The position numbers and the translations under genes were made by a program. Under the pieces are notes generated by a model, which was not told where the DNA came from, did no database searches, and saw only the letters and a program-made list of their open reading frames with translations. A stretch of DNA of 64,000 nucleotides from assembly GCF_004920405.1 (NCBI RefSeq), contig NZ_RFLV01000004.1:1-64000 (forward strand), written 5' to 3'. This stretch comes from Pseudomonas leptonychotis (GTDB lineage: Bacteria > Pseudomonadota > Gammaproteobacteria > Pseudomonadales > Pseudomonadaceae). How positions within the stretch are numbered: the stretch's first letter is position 1; the number at the start of each line of letters is the position of its first letter. Shown here piece by piece: positions 57,175 to 64,000 of this stretch.

Positions 57175-58197
57175 ATGACCGATCACGCCTTGTTACTGGT
57201 AAATCTGGGTTCGCCAGCCTCCACCTCGGTGGCGGATGTGCGCAGCTACCTCAACCAGTTCTTGATGGACCCCTATGTTATCGATGTGCCTTGGCCACTG
57301 CGCCGCCTGATTGTGTCGCTGATTCTGATTAGGCGCCCAGCGGCTTCGGCGCATGCCTATGCCTCAATCTGGTGGGATGAAGGTTCACCGCTGGTGGTGT
57401 TGAGCAAGCGCCTGCAGGAAGCGATGAAGGCATCCTGGACGCACGGGCCGGTGGAGTTGGCCATGCGTTACGGTGAACCATCGCTGCAAACCGTGCTGAC
57501 CCGTCTGGCCAGCCAGGGCATCAAACAGGTCACCCTGGCGCCGCTGTACCCGCAATTTGCCGACAGCACCACCACCACGGTGATCGAAGAGGCCAAGCGG
57601 GTGGTGCGTGAACATCAGCTTGCGATGCGCTTCTCGCTGCTGCCGCCGTTCTATGATCAGCCTGAATACCTCGATGCGTTGGTCGACAGCGCCAAGCCGT
57701 ACTTGGAGCAAGACTTCGACCACCTGCTGCTGAGTTTCCACGGCCTGCCGGAGCGCCACCTGCACAAGCTCGACCCCAGCGGTCATTGCCTGAAAGGCGT
57801 CGATTGCTGCCGCACGGCCGCGCCTGAAGTGCTGGCCACCTGTTACCGCGCCCAATGCCTGCGCAGCGCCGAGTTGTTCGCCCAGCGTATGGGGCTCAAG
57901 CCTGAGCAGTGGTCGGTGTCGTTTCAGTCGCGCCTGGGCCGGGCCAAGTGGATCGAACCCTACACCGAAGCGCGCCTGGATGAGCTGGGTAAGCAGGGTG
58001 TGAAAAAACTGCTGGTCATGTGCCCGGCGTTTGTCGCCGATTGCATCGAAACACTGGAAGAGATCGGCGATCGCGGTCGCGAACAGTTTATCGAAGCCGG
58101 GGGGGAGAGCCTGCAACTAGTTCCTTGCCTGAATGATCATCCAAGCTGGGTGGCGGCGCTGAAGACCCTTAGCGAGCGTGCCCCGCTGATGCTCTAG
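57175..58197 (+). CDS. hemH: Ferrochelatase
   Basis: Inserts ferrous iron into protoporphyrin (340 aa), the last step of haem synthesis. [20 protein letters not shown] opens the protein; [11 protein letters not shown] holds the active-site His, and the [15 protein letters not shown] and [15 protein letters not shown] signatures follow. Its neighbour TIGR01777 is often linked to it in Pseudomonas. Confidence 0.95.
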   Translation: MTDHALLLVNLGSPASTSVADVRSYLNQFLMDPYVIDVPWPLRRLIVSLILIRRPAASAHAYASIWWDEGSPLVVLSKRLQEAMKASWTHGPVELAMRYGEPSLQTVLTRLASQGIKQVTLAPLYPQFADSTTTTVIEEAKRVVREHQLAMRFSLLPPFYDQPEYLDALVDSAKPYLEQDFDHLLLSFHGLPERHLHKLDPSGHCLKGVDCCRTAAPEVLATCYRAQCLRSAELFAQRMGLKPEQWSVSFQSRLGRAKWIEPYTEARLDELGKQGVKKLLVMCPAFVADCIETLEEIGDRGREQFIEAGGESLQLVPCLNDHPSWVAALKTLSERAPLML

Positions 58198-58409
58198 CAG
58201 ACCGTTGAAAGCTACCTGCGTTGGCAATACTGCGTTAAAAACGGCCCGCTAACCGAATGCGGCGCGGTTGTCATTCGCTCGAAGGGATGCTGCGCATTCG
58301 CCGCACTGATAACACCTTAGGGCGATACTCTTCGCCCGTCCTCTCAGCCTAAGCTGGCAGTTCTTTCCACCCGTCGTGCACCGCACCAACGGTGCCGAGG
58401 AGACTGCCA

Positions 58410-59741
58410 GTGCCCCACAACAATAACGGCTATCCCTCTTCCACCCGCGCCTGGGTGACTGTTGCCATCTTGATGGTGGCGTACGTGCTGTCCTTTATCG
58501 ATCGGCAGATTCTCAACCTGCTGGTCGGGCCGATTCGTCGCGATCTGATGATCAGTGACACGCAAATGAGCCTGCTGATGGGCTTGTCGTTCGCCCTGTT
58601 TTACACCGTGTGCGGCATCCCTTTGGGTCGTCTGGCCGATACCAAGAGCCGTCGCGGCCTGATCGCCATCGGCGTGCTGTTCTGGAGTGCGGCCACTGCG
58701 GCGTGCGGCATGGCCAAGCTGTATTGGCAATTTCTGATTTGCCGCATCGGCGTCGGTGTAGGCGAGGCGGCGTTATCGCCTGCAGCCTACTCATTGATTG
58801 CTGACAGCTTTCCAGCCGAGCGCCGCGCCACGGCGATCAGCGTGTACTCGATGGGGGTCTATCTCGGCTCCGGTATCGCGTTTTTGCTCGGTGGGTTGGT
58901 GATTCAGTTTGCCTCGGCGCAGGGCGATGTGGTGCTGCCCGTGATCGGTGAAGTGCGTCCCTGGCAGCTGATCTTTTTGATTCTCGGCGCGGCCGGGGTG
59001 CTGTTTACCTTGCTCATGCTCGCGGTCAGAGAGCCCGCACGGCGTGGCGTCGGTGCCGGTGTTGCCGTGCCCTTGGCGGAGGTGGGGCGCTATATTCGCG
59101 CCAATCGGCGCACGGTGCTGTGCCACAACTTCGGTTTTGCTGGGCTGGCCTTTGCCGGTTACGGCAGTGCAGCCTGGGTGCCAACCTTCTTTATTCGGAC
59201 CTATGGCTGGGATGCCGGCCAGGTGGGCGTCGTGTACGGCAGCATCGTCGCGGTGTTTGGTTGTTTGGGGATTGTTTTCGGCGGCCGTCTGGCCGACTGG
59301 ATGGCCAAGCGCGGCAGCAGTGACGCCAACATGCGCGTCGGTCTGTATGCAGCGCTGGGTGCGGTGCCCTTTGTGCTGTCGTTCCCGCTGATGGACAACG
59401 CGATGTGGGCGGCGGTATTGATGGCGCCCACGGTGTTTTGCCTAAGCATGCCGTTCGGTGTGGCGCCGGCGGCGATCCAGGAAATCATGCCTAATTCGAT
59501 GCGCGGCCAAGCCTCGGCCATCTACCTGTTTGTGATTACCCTGATCGGCTTGGGCATCGGCCCGACAGCGGTGGCGCTGGTGACCGACTATGTATTCGTC
59601 GATGACAACGCGCTGCGTTATTCACTGCTGATTGTCACTGCGCTGGCGGTGTTCAGCTCCATAGTGCTGCTGAGCATGGGGCTTAAACCGTATCGCGACA
59701 GCGTGGTGCGATTGCAGGGGTGGTCGGCCAGCCCTGCCTAG
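58410..59741 (+). CDS. MFS transporter (spinster-like)
   Basis: A 443-aa 12-helix permease. The first loop FIDRQILNLLVGPIRRDL and GLSFALFYTVCGIPLGRLADTKSRR (MFS signature) place it near spinster/hexuronate-type carriers. The GTG at 58410 is preferred because GAGGAG lies eight bases before it; the GTG at 58392 is upstream of that site. Substrate unknown. The 212-base gap before it holds no gene. Confidence 0.87.
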   Translation: MPHNNNGYPSSTRAWVTVAILMVAYVLSFIDRQILNLLVGPIRRDLMISDTQMSLLMGLSFALFYTVCGIPLGRLADTKSRRGLIAIGVLFWSAATAACGMAKLYWQFLICRIGVGVGEAALSPAAYSLIADSFPAERRATAISVYSMGVYLGSGIAFLLGGLVIQFASAQGDVVLPVIGEVRPWQLIFLILGAAGVLFTLLMLAVREPARRGVGAGVAVPLAEVGRYIRANRRTVLCHNFGFAGLAFAGYGSAAWVPTFFIRTYGWDAGQVGVVYGSIVAVFGCLGIVFGGRLADWMAKRGSSDANMRVGLYAALGAVPFVLSFPLMDNAMWAAVLMAPTVFCLSMPFGVAPAAIQEIMPNSMRGQASAIYLFVITLIGLGIGPTAVALVTDYVFVDDNALRYSLLIVTALAVFSSIVLLSMGLKPYRDSVVRLQGWSASPA

Positions 59742-59807
59742 AGCCAGTCTACGATCTGCTGCGCGTCGGCCTGCTGCGTCGAAACAGGCTCTAGATAATT
59801 AACGGTA

Positions 59808-59837
59808 TAAAAAAGCCCCGCAGATGCGGGGCTTTTT
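59808..59837. terminator. Bidirectional terminator between the MFS gene and uraA
   Basis: AAAAGCCCCGCA and TGCGGGGCTTTTT form a nine-pair GC stem with a two-base loop and A/T runs on both sides. Confidence 0.87.
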
Positions 59838-59849
59838 AGTGGACGCGAT

Positions 59850-61118
59850 TTACAGGTCTGGCTCTTCCAGCACGGTTTTGCTGCGCCAGCCATGACCACC
59901 TGGCAGTACCAGATTGAGCACCAGAGCACTGATGGCGCACAGCGAGATGCCGGACAGGGCAAAGTCACTGTTGCCCATGACCATGCCGCCGATGCCGAAT
60001 ACCAGCGTCACCGAAACGATGATCAGGTTACGCGCTTCCGACAGATCGACCTGATGGCGGATCAGGGTGTTCAAACCGACCACCGCGATGGAGCCGAACA
60101 GCAGGCAGAGAATGCCGCCCATGACCGGTACGGGGATGCTTTGCAATGCGGTGCCGAACTTGCCGACAAAGGCCAGGCCGATGGCGAAGCAGGCCGCCCA
60201 GGTCATGATCTTTGGGTTGTAGTTCTTGGTGAGCATCACCGCGCCAGTGACTTCGGCATAGGTGGTGTTGGGCGGGCCGCCGAGCAGGCCAGCGGCAGAG
60301 GTAGCCAAGCCATCGCCAAGCAGGGTGCGGTGCAGGCCGGGCTTCTTGATGAAGTCCTTGCCGGTTACGCTGCCGATGGCTACCACGCCGCCAATGTGTT
60401 CAATGGCCGGAGCCAGTGCGACCGGCACGATGTACAGAATCGCGCCCCAATGCAGCTCGGGCGCGACGAATGCCGGCAGTGCCAACCAGGGCGCAGCGGC
60501 AACCTGGCTGGTATCGATCACCCCGCAGAAGGCCGCGACGATGCAGCCGACGCTAATCCCGGCGAGAATCGGCAACAGGCGCAGCAGGCCACGGCCCATG
60601 GCGGCGACTAGCACGGTGGTGACCAACGCCGACATGGAGATCAGCATGGCGATTTCATACGGCACCAATTGCGCGCTGCCATCACCGGCCTTGCCCATGG
60701 CCATGTTCACCGCCACGGGCGAGAGTGCCAGGCCGATGGAAATGATCACCGGCGCAATCACCACCGGCGGCAACAAGCGGTCGATAAAGCCGGCGCCTTT
60801 TACTCGCACCACAGCGCTGAGCAGGATGTACACCAAGCCGGAAGCGACGATGCCGCCCAGCACAGCGGGTAAACCAAACTCACCTTTGGCAGCGAGAATG
60901 GGTGCGATAAAGGCAAAGCTGGAGGCGAGGAATACCGGGACCTGACGGCCGGTGACCAGTTGGAACAGCAGGGTGCCAATACCGGCGGTGAACAGTGCAA
61001 CGTTGGGGTCCATACCGGTGATCAGTGGCATCAACACCAGTGCGCCGAACGCCACAAACAGCATCTGCGCGCCGGAAATGCCCTGGCGCCAGATCGGATC
61101 ATTAAATTCATCGTGCAT
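59850..61118 (-). CDS. uraA: Uracil permease (nucleobase:cation symporter-2)
   Basis: A 422-aa carrier with about 14 hydrophobic helices. PVFLASSFAFIAP, the HIGGVVAIGSVTGKDF segment and GGPPNTTYAEVTGAV are NCS2 substrate and helix-8/10 regions. It follows upp by three bases, a common pairing for uracil uptake and salvage. Confidence 0.92.
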   Translation of the reverse strand: MHDEFNDPIWRQGISGAQMLFVAFGALVLMPLITGMDPNVALFTAGIGTLLFQLVTGRQVPVFLASSFAFIAPILAAKGEFGLPAVLGGIVASGLVYILLSAVVRVKGAGFIDRLLPPVVIAPVIISIGLALSPVAVNMAMGKAGDGSAQLVPYEIAMLISMSALVTTVLVAAMGRGLLRLLPILAGISVGCIVAAFCGVIDTSQVAAAPWLALPAFVAPELHWGAILYIVPVALAPAIEHIGGVVAIGSVTGKDFIKKPGLHRTLLGDGLATSAAGLLGGPPNTTYAEVTGAVMLTKNYNPKIMTWAACFAIGLAFVGKFGTALQSIPVPVMGGILCLLFGSIAVVGLNTLIRHQVDLSEARNLIIVSVTLVFGIGGMVMGNSDFALSGISLCAISALVLNLVLPGGHGWRSKTVLEEPDL

Positions 61119-61121
61119 TAA

Positions 61122-61760
61122 TCAGGCGTCCTTCTGCTTGGTGCCGAAAATCTTGTCGCCGGCATCACCGAGGCCGGGAATGATGTAGCCATGCTCGTTC
61201 AGGCATTGGTCGATGGACGCGGTATAAATGGCGACATCCGGGTGGGCGTCGTTAACCACCTTGATGCCTTCCGGTGCGGCGACCAGCACCATGGCGCGGA
61301 TCTCCTTGCAGCCGGCTTTCTTCAGCAGGTCGATGGTGGCGACCATCGAGCCGCCGGTGGCGAGCATCGGGTCGATAATCATCGCCAGGCGCTCGTTGAT
61401 TTCCGGCACCAGTTTTTCCAGGTAGGTGTGCGCCTGCAGCGTTTCCTCGTTGCGTGCCACACCCACGGCGCTGACCTTGGCCCCCGGAATCAGGCTCAGC
61501 ACGCCTTCGAGCATGCCGATGCCGGCACGCAGGATGGGTACCACGGTGATTTTCTTGCCGGAGATTTTTTCCACTTGCACGGTGCCGCACCAGCCTTCGA
61601 TCTCGTAGTTTTCCAGCGGCAGGTCCTTGGTCGCCTCGTAGGTCAGCAGCGCGCCCACTTCCTGGGCGAGCTCGCGAAAGTTCTTCGTGCTGATATCGGC
61701 GCGGCGCATCAGGCCAAGTTTGTGGCGGATCAGCGGGTGGCGAATCTCAAGGACGGGCAT
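61122..61760 (-). CDS. upp: Uracil phosphoribosyltransferase
   Basis: Makes UMP from uracil and PRPP (212 aa). The PRPP loop is [10 protein letters not shown]; the N-terminal [12 protein letters not shown] and C-terminal [14 protein letters not shown] are typical. It heads the upp-uraA pair and is divergent from hpt. Confidence 0.95.
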   Translation of the reverse strand: MPVLEIRHPLIRHKLGLMRRADISTKNFRELAQEVGALLTYEATKDLPLENYEIEGWCGTVQVEKISGKKITVVPILRAGIGMLEGVLSLIPGAKVSAVGVARNEETLQAHTYLEKLVPEINERLAMIIDPMLATGGSMVATIDLLKKAGCKEIRAMVLVAAPEGIKVVNDAHPDVAIYTASIDQCLNEHGYIIPGLGDAGDKIFGTKQKDA

Positions 61761-62008
61761 GGGCAGGGGTCTCCGGCAGGACGGGCGAAAAGTGGCTTAG
61801 ATTAAAGCATTGGCTATGCCAAGTGCTTAGCCAAGATGGCCCAATGTCGCTAAAAAGCGGCTAACGTGTCGCTGCTTGCGGGTAATTGCCGCAGTTGGTC
61901 TGCAGGGGCTTGCTCTGTTTGGTGCAGATGCGTACCTTTGCCGGCTTTTATTTTGACGCATTGATCAGTTTTATGATCGCCGCCGTCCCGCTCCCAAGAG
62001 GAAACAGC

Positions 62009-62566
62009 ATGTCCGTCGATCTCGTGCATATTCGCCAAGTCATGGCCGAAGCCGATTGCCTGTACAGCAATGCCGAGGTCGAGGTGGCCATCGACACCAT
62101 GGCGGCGGCCATCAACAGCGAGATGGCCGACAGTAACCCCGTGGTGTTCTGCGTGATGAACGGTGGGCTGATTTTCTCCGGCAAGCTGCTGCCCAAGCTC
62201 AACTTCCCGCTGGAGTTGTCCTACCTGCATGCCACCCGTTATCGCAATGAAACCAGCGGTGGCGAACTGTTCTGGAAGGCCAAGCCGGAAATCTCCTTTA
62301 TCGACCGCGACGTGCTGATCATCGACGACATCCTTGATGAAGGGCACACTCTCGGTGCAATCATCGATTTTTGCCGTCATGCCGGTGCCAAGAACGTGCG
62401 CATCGCTGTGTTGGTAGACAAGACGCACGACCGCAAGGCACGCCCCGACCTCAAGGCTGATTACGTCGGCATGCCCTGTGTTGATCGCTATGTGTTTGGC
62501 TACGGCATGGATTACAAAGGTTACTGGCGCAATGCGCCGGGTATATACGCGGTCAAAGGCCTGTAA
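62009..62566 (+). CDS. hpt: Hypoxanthine-guanine phosphoribosyltransferase
   Basis: Purine salvage enzyme (185 aa). The PRPP loop is VLIIDDILDEGHTLGA, and VVFCVMNGGLIF and KADYVGMPC follow the family. AAGAGGAAACAGC precedes the ATG at 62009; open frame upstream from 61886 is not conserved. The 248-base gap to upp is the shared promoter region. Confidence 0.93.
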   Translation: MSVDLVHIRQVMAEADCLYSNAEVEVAIDTMAAAINSEMADSNPVVFCVMNGGLIFSGKLLPKLNFPLELSYLHATRYRNETSGGELFWKAKPEISFIDRDVLIIDDILDEGHTLGAIIDFCRHAGAKNVRIAVLVDKTHDRKARPDLKADYVGMPCVDRYVFGYGMDYKGYWRNAPGIYAVKGL

Positions 62567-62571
62567 AACGT

Positions 62572-63045
62572 ATGAGCGAACTGCGCTTTCTCGATCAGAC
62601 ACTGTTCGGCGATTTGGCCGAGCAAGCGGCGGCTAATCCACGCCAGCGCCAGCACCATAACTTTCACCAGATGGACGAGCCTTGCCATCGCATGGCGGTA
62701 GGTTTACAGCCGGCTACTTATATCCCGCCGCACCGCCACCTCTCGGCCGATAAGGCTGAAGCCTTGTTGGTTCTCAAAGGTAGTTTGGGGCTGTTGATCT
62801 TTAATGACCGCGGTGAGGTGTTGGCTAAGCGCGTGCTGGCAGCCGGTGGCGAATGTGTTGGCGTCGACGTGCCGCCAAATATTTTCCATGCCTTGGTCGT
62901 GCTCGAAGCCGACAGCATTCTGTTCGAATGCAAGGCCGGGCCCTACAAGGCAGTCGGGGCAGGCGAGCAGGCCAGTTGGGCGCCCAAAGAAGGTGAGGCC
63001 GATGCCCCGGCCTATTTAGCCTGGATGCGCGGGCAGTTCGCTTAA
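62572..63045 (+). CDS. WbuC-family cupin protein
   Basis: A 157-aa single-domain cupin. PPHRHLSADKAEALLVLKGSLGLLIFNDRGEV supplies the metal His pair and the strand-turn pattern, with a later FHALVVLE His. WbuC proteins are found in polysaccharide clusters, but this copy stands next to hpt, five bases after it. Role unknown. Confidence 0.83.
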   Translation: MSELRFLDQTLFGDLAEQAAANPRQRQHHNFHQMDEPCHRMAVGLQPATYIPPHRHLSADKAEALLVLKGSLGLLIFNDRGEVLAKRVLAAGGECVGVDVPPNIFHALVVLEADSILFECKAGPYKAVGAGEQASWAPKEGEADAPAYLAWMRGQFA

Positions 63046-63146
63046 ACCGGATTGTGCTGATTTCGTCAGTCTGGCCGGGTAAATGGCTCAAGCCGCTCCA
63101 CTGCCTAGGCACCACTCTAATCATTGATTAGCAGAGGAGCCGAACC

Positions 63147-64000
63147 GTGATCCGATTGACCCTGGAACAAGCCCATCAACTCGCGCAGGACATACTGCGC
63201 AGCAATGGTTTTAGCGAACCCCACGTGCAAGCAGTGAGTGCCACCGTGCTCGCGGGGGAGCGCGATGGCTGTGCCTCCCATGGGCTGTATCGGGTGCTCG
63301 GCTGCGTACGCTCGCTAAAGGCCGGCAAGGTGGTTGCTGACGCCCAGCCCGAGGTGTTTGATCAAGCCCCGGCGATCGTTCGTGTTGATGCCCATGGTGG
63401 CTTCTCCCAGTTGGCTTTTCAGGCCGGGTTGCCTGTGTTGTTGGGCAAGGCGCGGGAGGCGGGTATCGCCGCGATGGCGATTAACCATTGCGTACATTTC
63501 TCGGCACTGTGGGTGGAAATCGAAGCCCTGACCGATGCCGGTTTGGTTGCCTTGGCCTTTACCCCCAGCCATGCCTGGGTTGCGCCGGCTGGTGGCAGTA
63601 AGCCGGTGTTTGGCACCAACCCAATTGCGTTCGGCTGGCCTCGGGCCGGCCATAACCCATTTATCTTTGACTTCGCCACCAGTGTGATTGCCCGGGGCGA
63701 CATCGAACTGCATCGGCGTGCCGGTAAGCCACTCCCCGAAGGCTGGGGGATCGATGCCCAGGGCCAGCCCAGCACGGATGCGGCGGCGGTGCTGCAGGGG
63801 GCTATGCACACCTTTGGTGGGCATAAAGGCTCGGCGTTGGCGGCCATGGTTGAACTGATCGCCGGGCCGTTGATAGGCGACCTGACCAGCGCAGAATCCA
63901 AGGCCTACGATGACGGCGGCGACTCTTCGCCTTATCACGGCGAGTTGATCATCGCCCTGGACCCGCAACGCTTCCTCGGCGCGGCTGCCGACGAGCACTT
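63147..64000 (+). CDS. dpkA: Ldh2-family imine reductase (DpkA-like), cut by the window end
   Basis: The first 284 codons of an NAD(P)H-dependent Ldh2/malate-lactate dehydrogenase family enzyme. ASHGLYRV holds the catalytic His, GTNPIAFGWP and GGHKGSALAAMVEL are cofactor and family signatures. Best match is delta1-piperideine-2-carboxylate/pyrroline-2-carboxylate reductase, which works in D-lysine or hydroxyproline catabolism. The start is GTG at 63147 with AGAGGAGC upstream. The stop codon lies beyond the window. Confidence 0.8.
   Translation, partial: MIRLTLEQAHQLAQDILRSNGFSEPHVQAVSATVLAGERDGCASHGLYRVLGCVRSLKAGKVVADAQPEVFDQAPAIVRVDAHGGFSQLAFQAGLPVLLGKAREAGIAAMAINHCVHFSALWVEIEALTDAGLVALAFTPSHAWVAPAGGSKPVFGTNPIAFGWPRAGHNPFIFDFATSVIARGDIELHRRAGKPLPEGWGIDAQGQPSTDAAAVLQGAMHTFGGHKGSALAAMVELIAGPLIGDLTSAESKAYDDGGDSSPYHGELIIALDPQRFLGAAADEH

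Noticed and set aside
58198..58409. Small gene or riboswitch between hemH and the MFS gene
   Set aside because: No start codon with ribosome site and no convincing paired structure; it is left as intergenic.

Overview
The window is chromosomal DNA of a Pseudomonas (Gammaproteobacteria). It is gene-dense with moderately high GC, and its gene order matches what I recall of P. aeruginosa around PA4661-PA4690: 5S rRNA, pqiAAB, mksFEB, holD-rimI, carbonic anhydrase, ychF-pth-rplY-prs, tRNA-Gln, ispE-lolB-TPR, then hemA-prfA-prmC-moeB-murI-pagL. This backbone is interrupted by accessory blocks. Family calls rest on reading the translated proteins and on memory of the families; no database was searched.

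Layout. 1-80: 3' end of a 5S rRNA and its terminator. 0.2-3.7 kb: a lipid-transport set of two half-size PqiA proteins and a six-MCE-domain PqiB. 3.8-8.7 kb (minus): MksF-MksE-MksB condensin. 8.95-14.0 kb: four adjacent genes for exported proteins that share a motif just after the signal peptide; function unknown. 14.2-16.7 kb: carboxynorspermidine polyamine pair. 17-19.8 kb: leuA, holD, rimI. 20-24.4 kb: 5'-nucleotidase, carbonic anhydrase, DMT exporter, one orphan. 24.4-37.3 kb: translation, tRNA, isoprenoid and haem housekeeping genes, ending in a lipid A deacylase.

37.3-45.9 kb is the most interesting region: an RNA-repair locus. A sigma-54 activator, RtcR, is divergent from an operon reading Ro60-like protein (rsr), five tandem Y-RNA-like genes, rtcB, a HEAT-repeat protein, an RlaP-type nucleotidyltransferase, and rtcA. 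Three of the five RNAs carry a circularly permuted tRNA-like domain. An intrinsic terminator sits between the fourth RNA and the fifth RNA/rtcB. The sigma-54 promoter can be read directly.

45.9-56.1 kb (minus) looks like a light or photo-oxidative stress regulon: a nine-gene overlapping operon (DUF523/YbgA, MerR-type LitR, photolyase, NTF2-like, SDR, FAD oxidoreductase, DUF1365, Cfa-like methyltransferase, DUF2878) and a second small operon (FAD oxidoreductase, Trp-rich protein). Three copies of TRTACA-N12-TGTAYA lie at their promoters. 56.2-64 kb: TIGR01777 protein, ferrochelatase, MFS transporter, uracil permease/upp, hpt, WbuC-like cupin, and a truncated Ldh2-family reductase at the window edge.

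A repeat family with outer arms GTAGGGTGGA/TCCACCCTAC occurs four times between genes, and Pseudomonas-type REP sequences occur twice.
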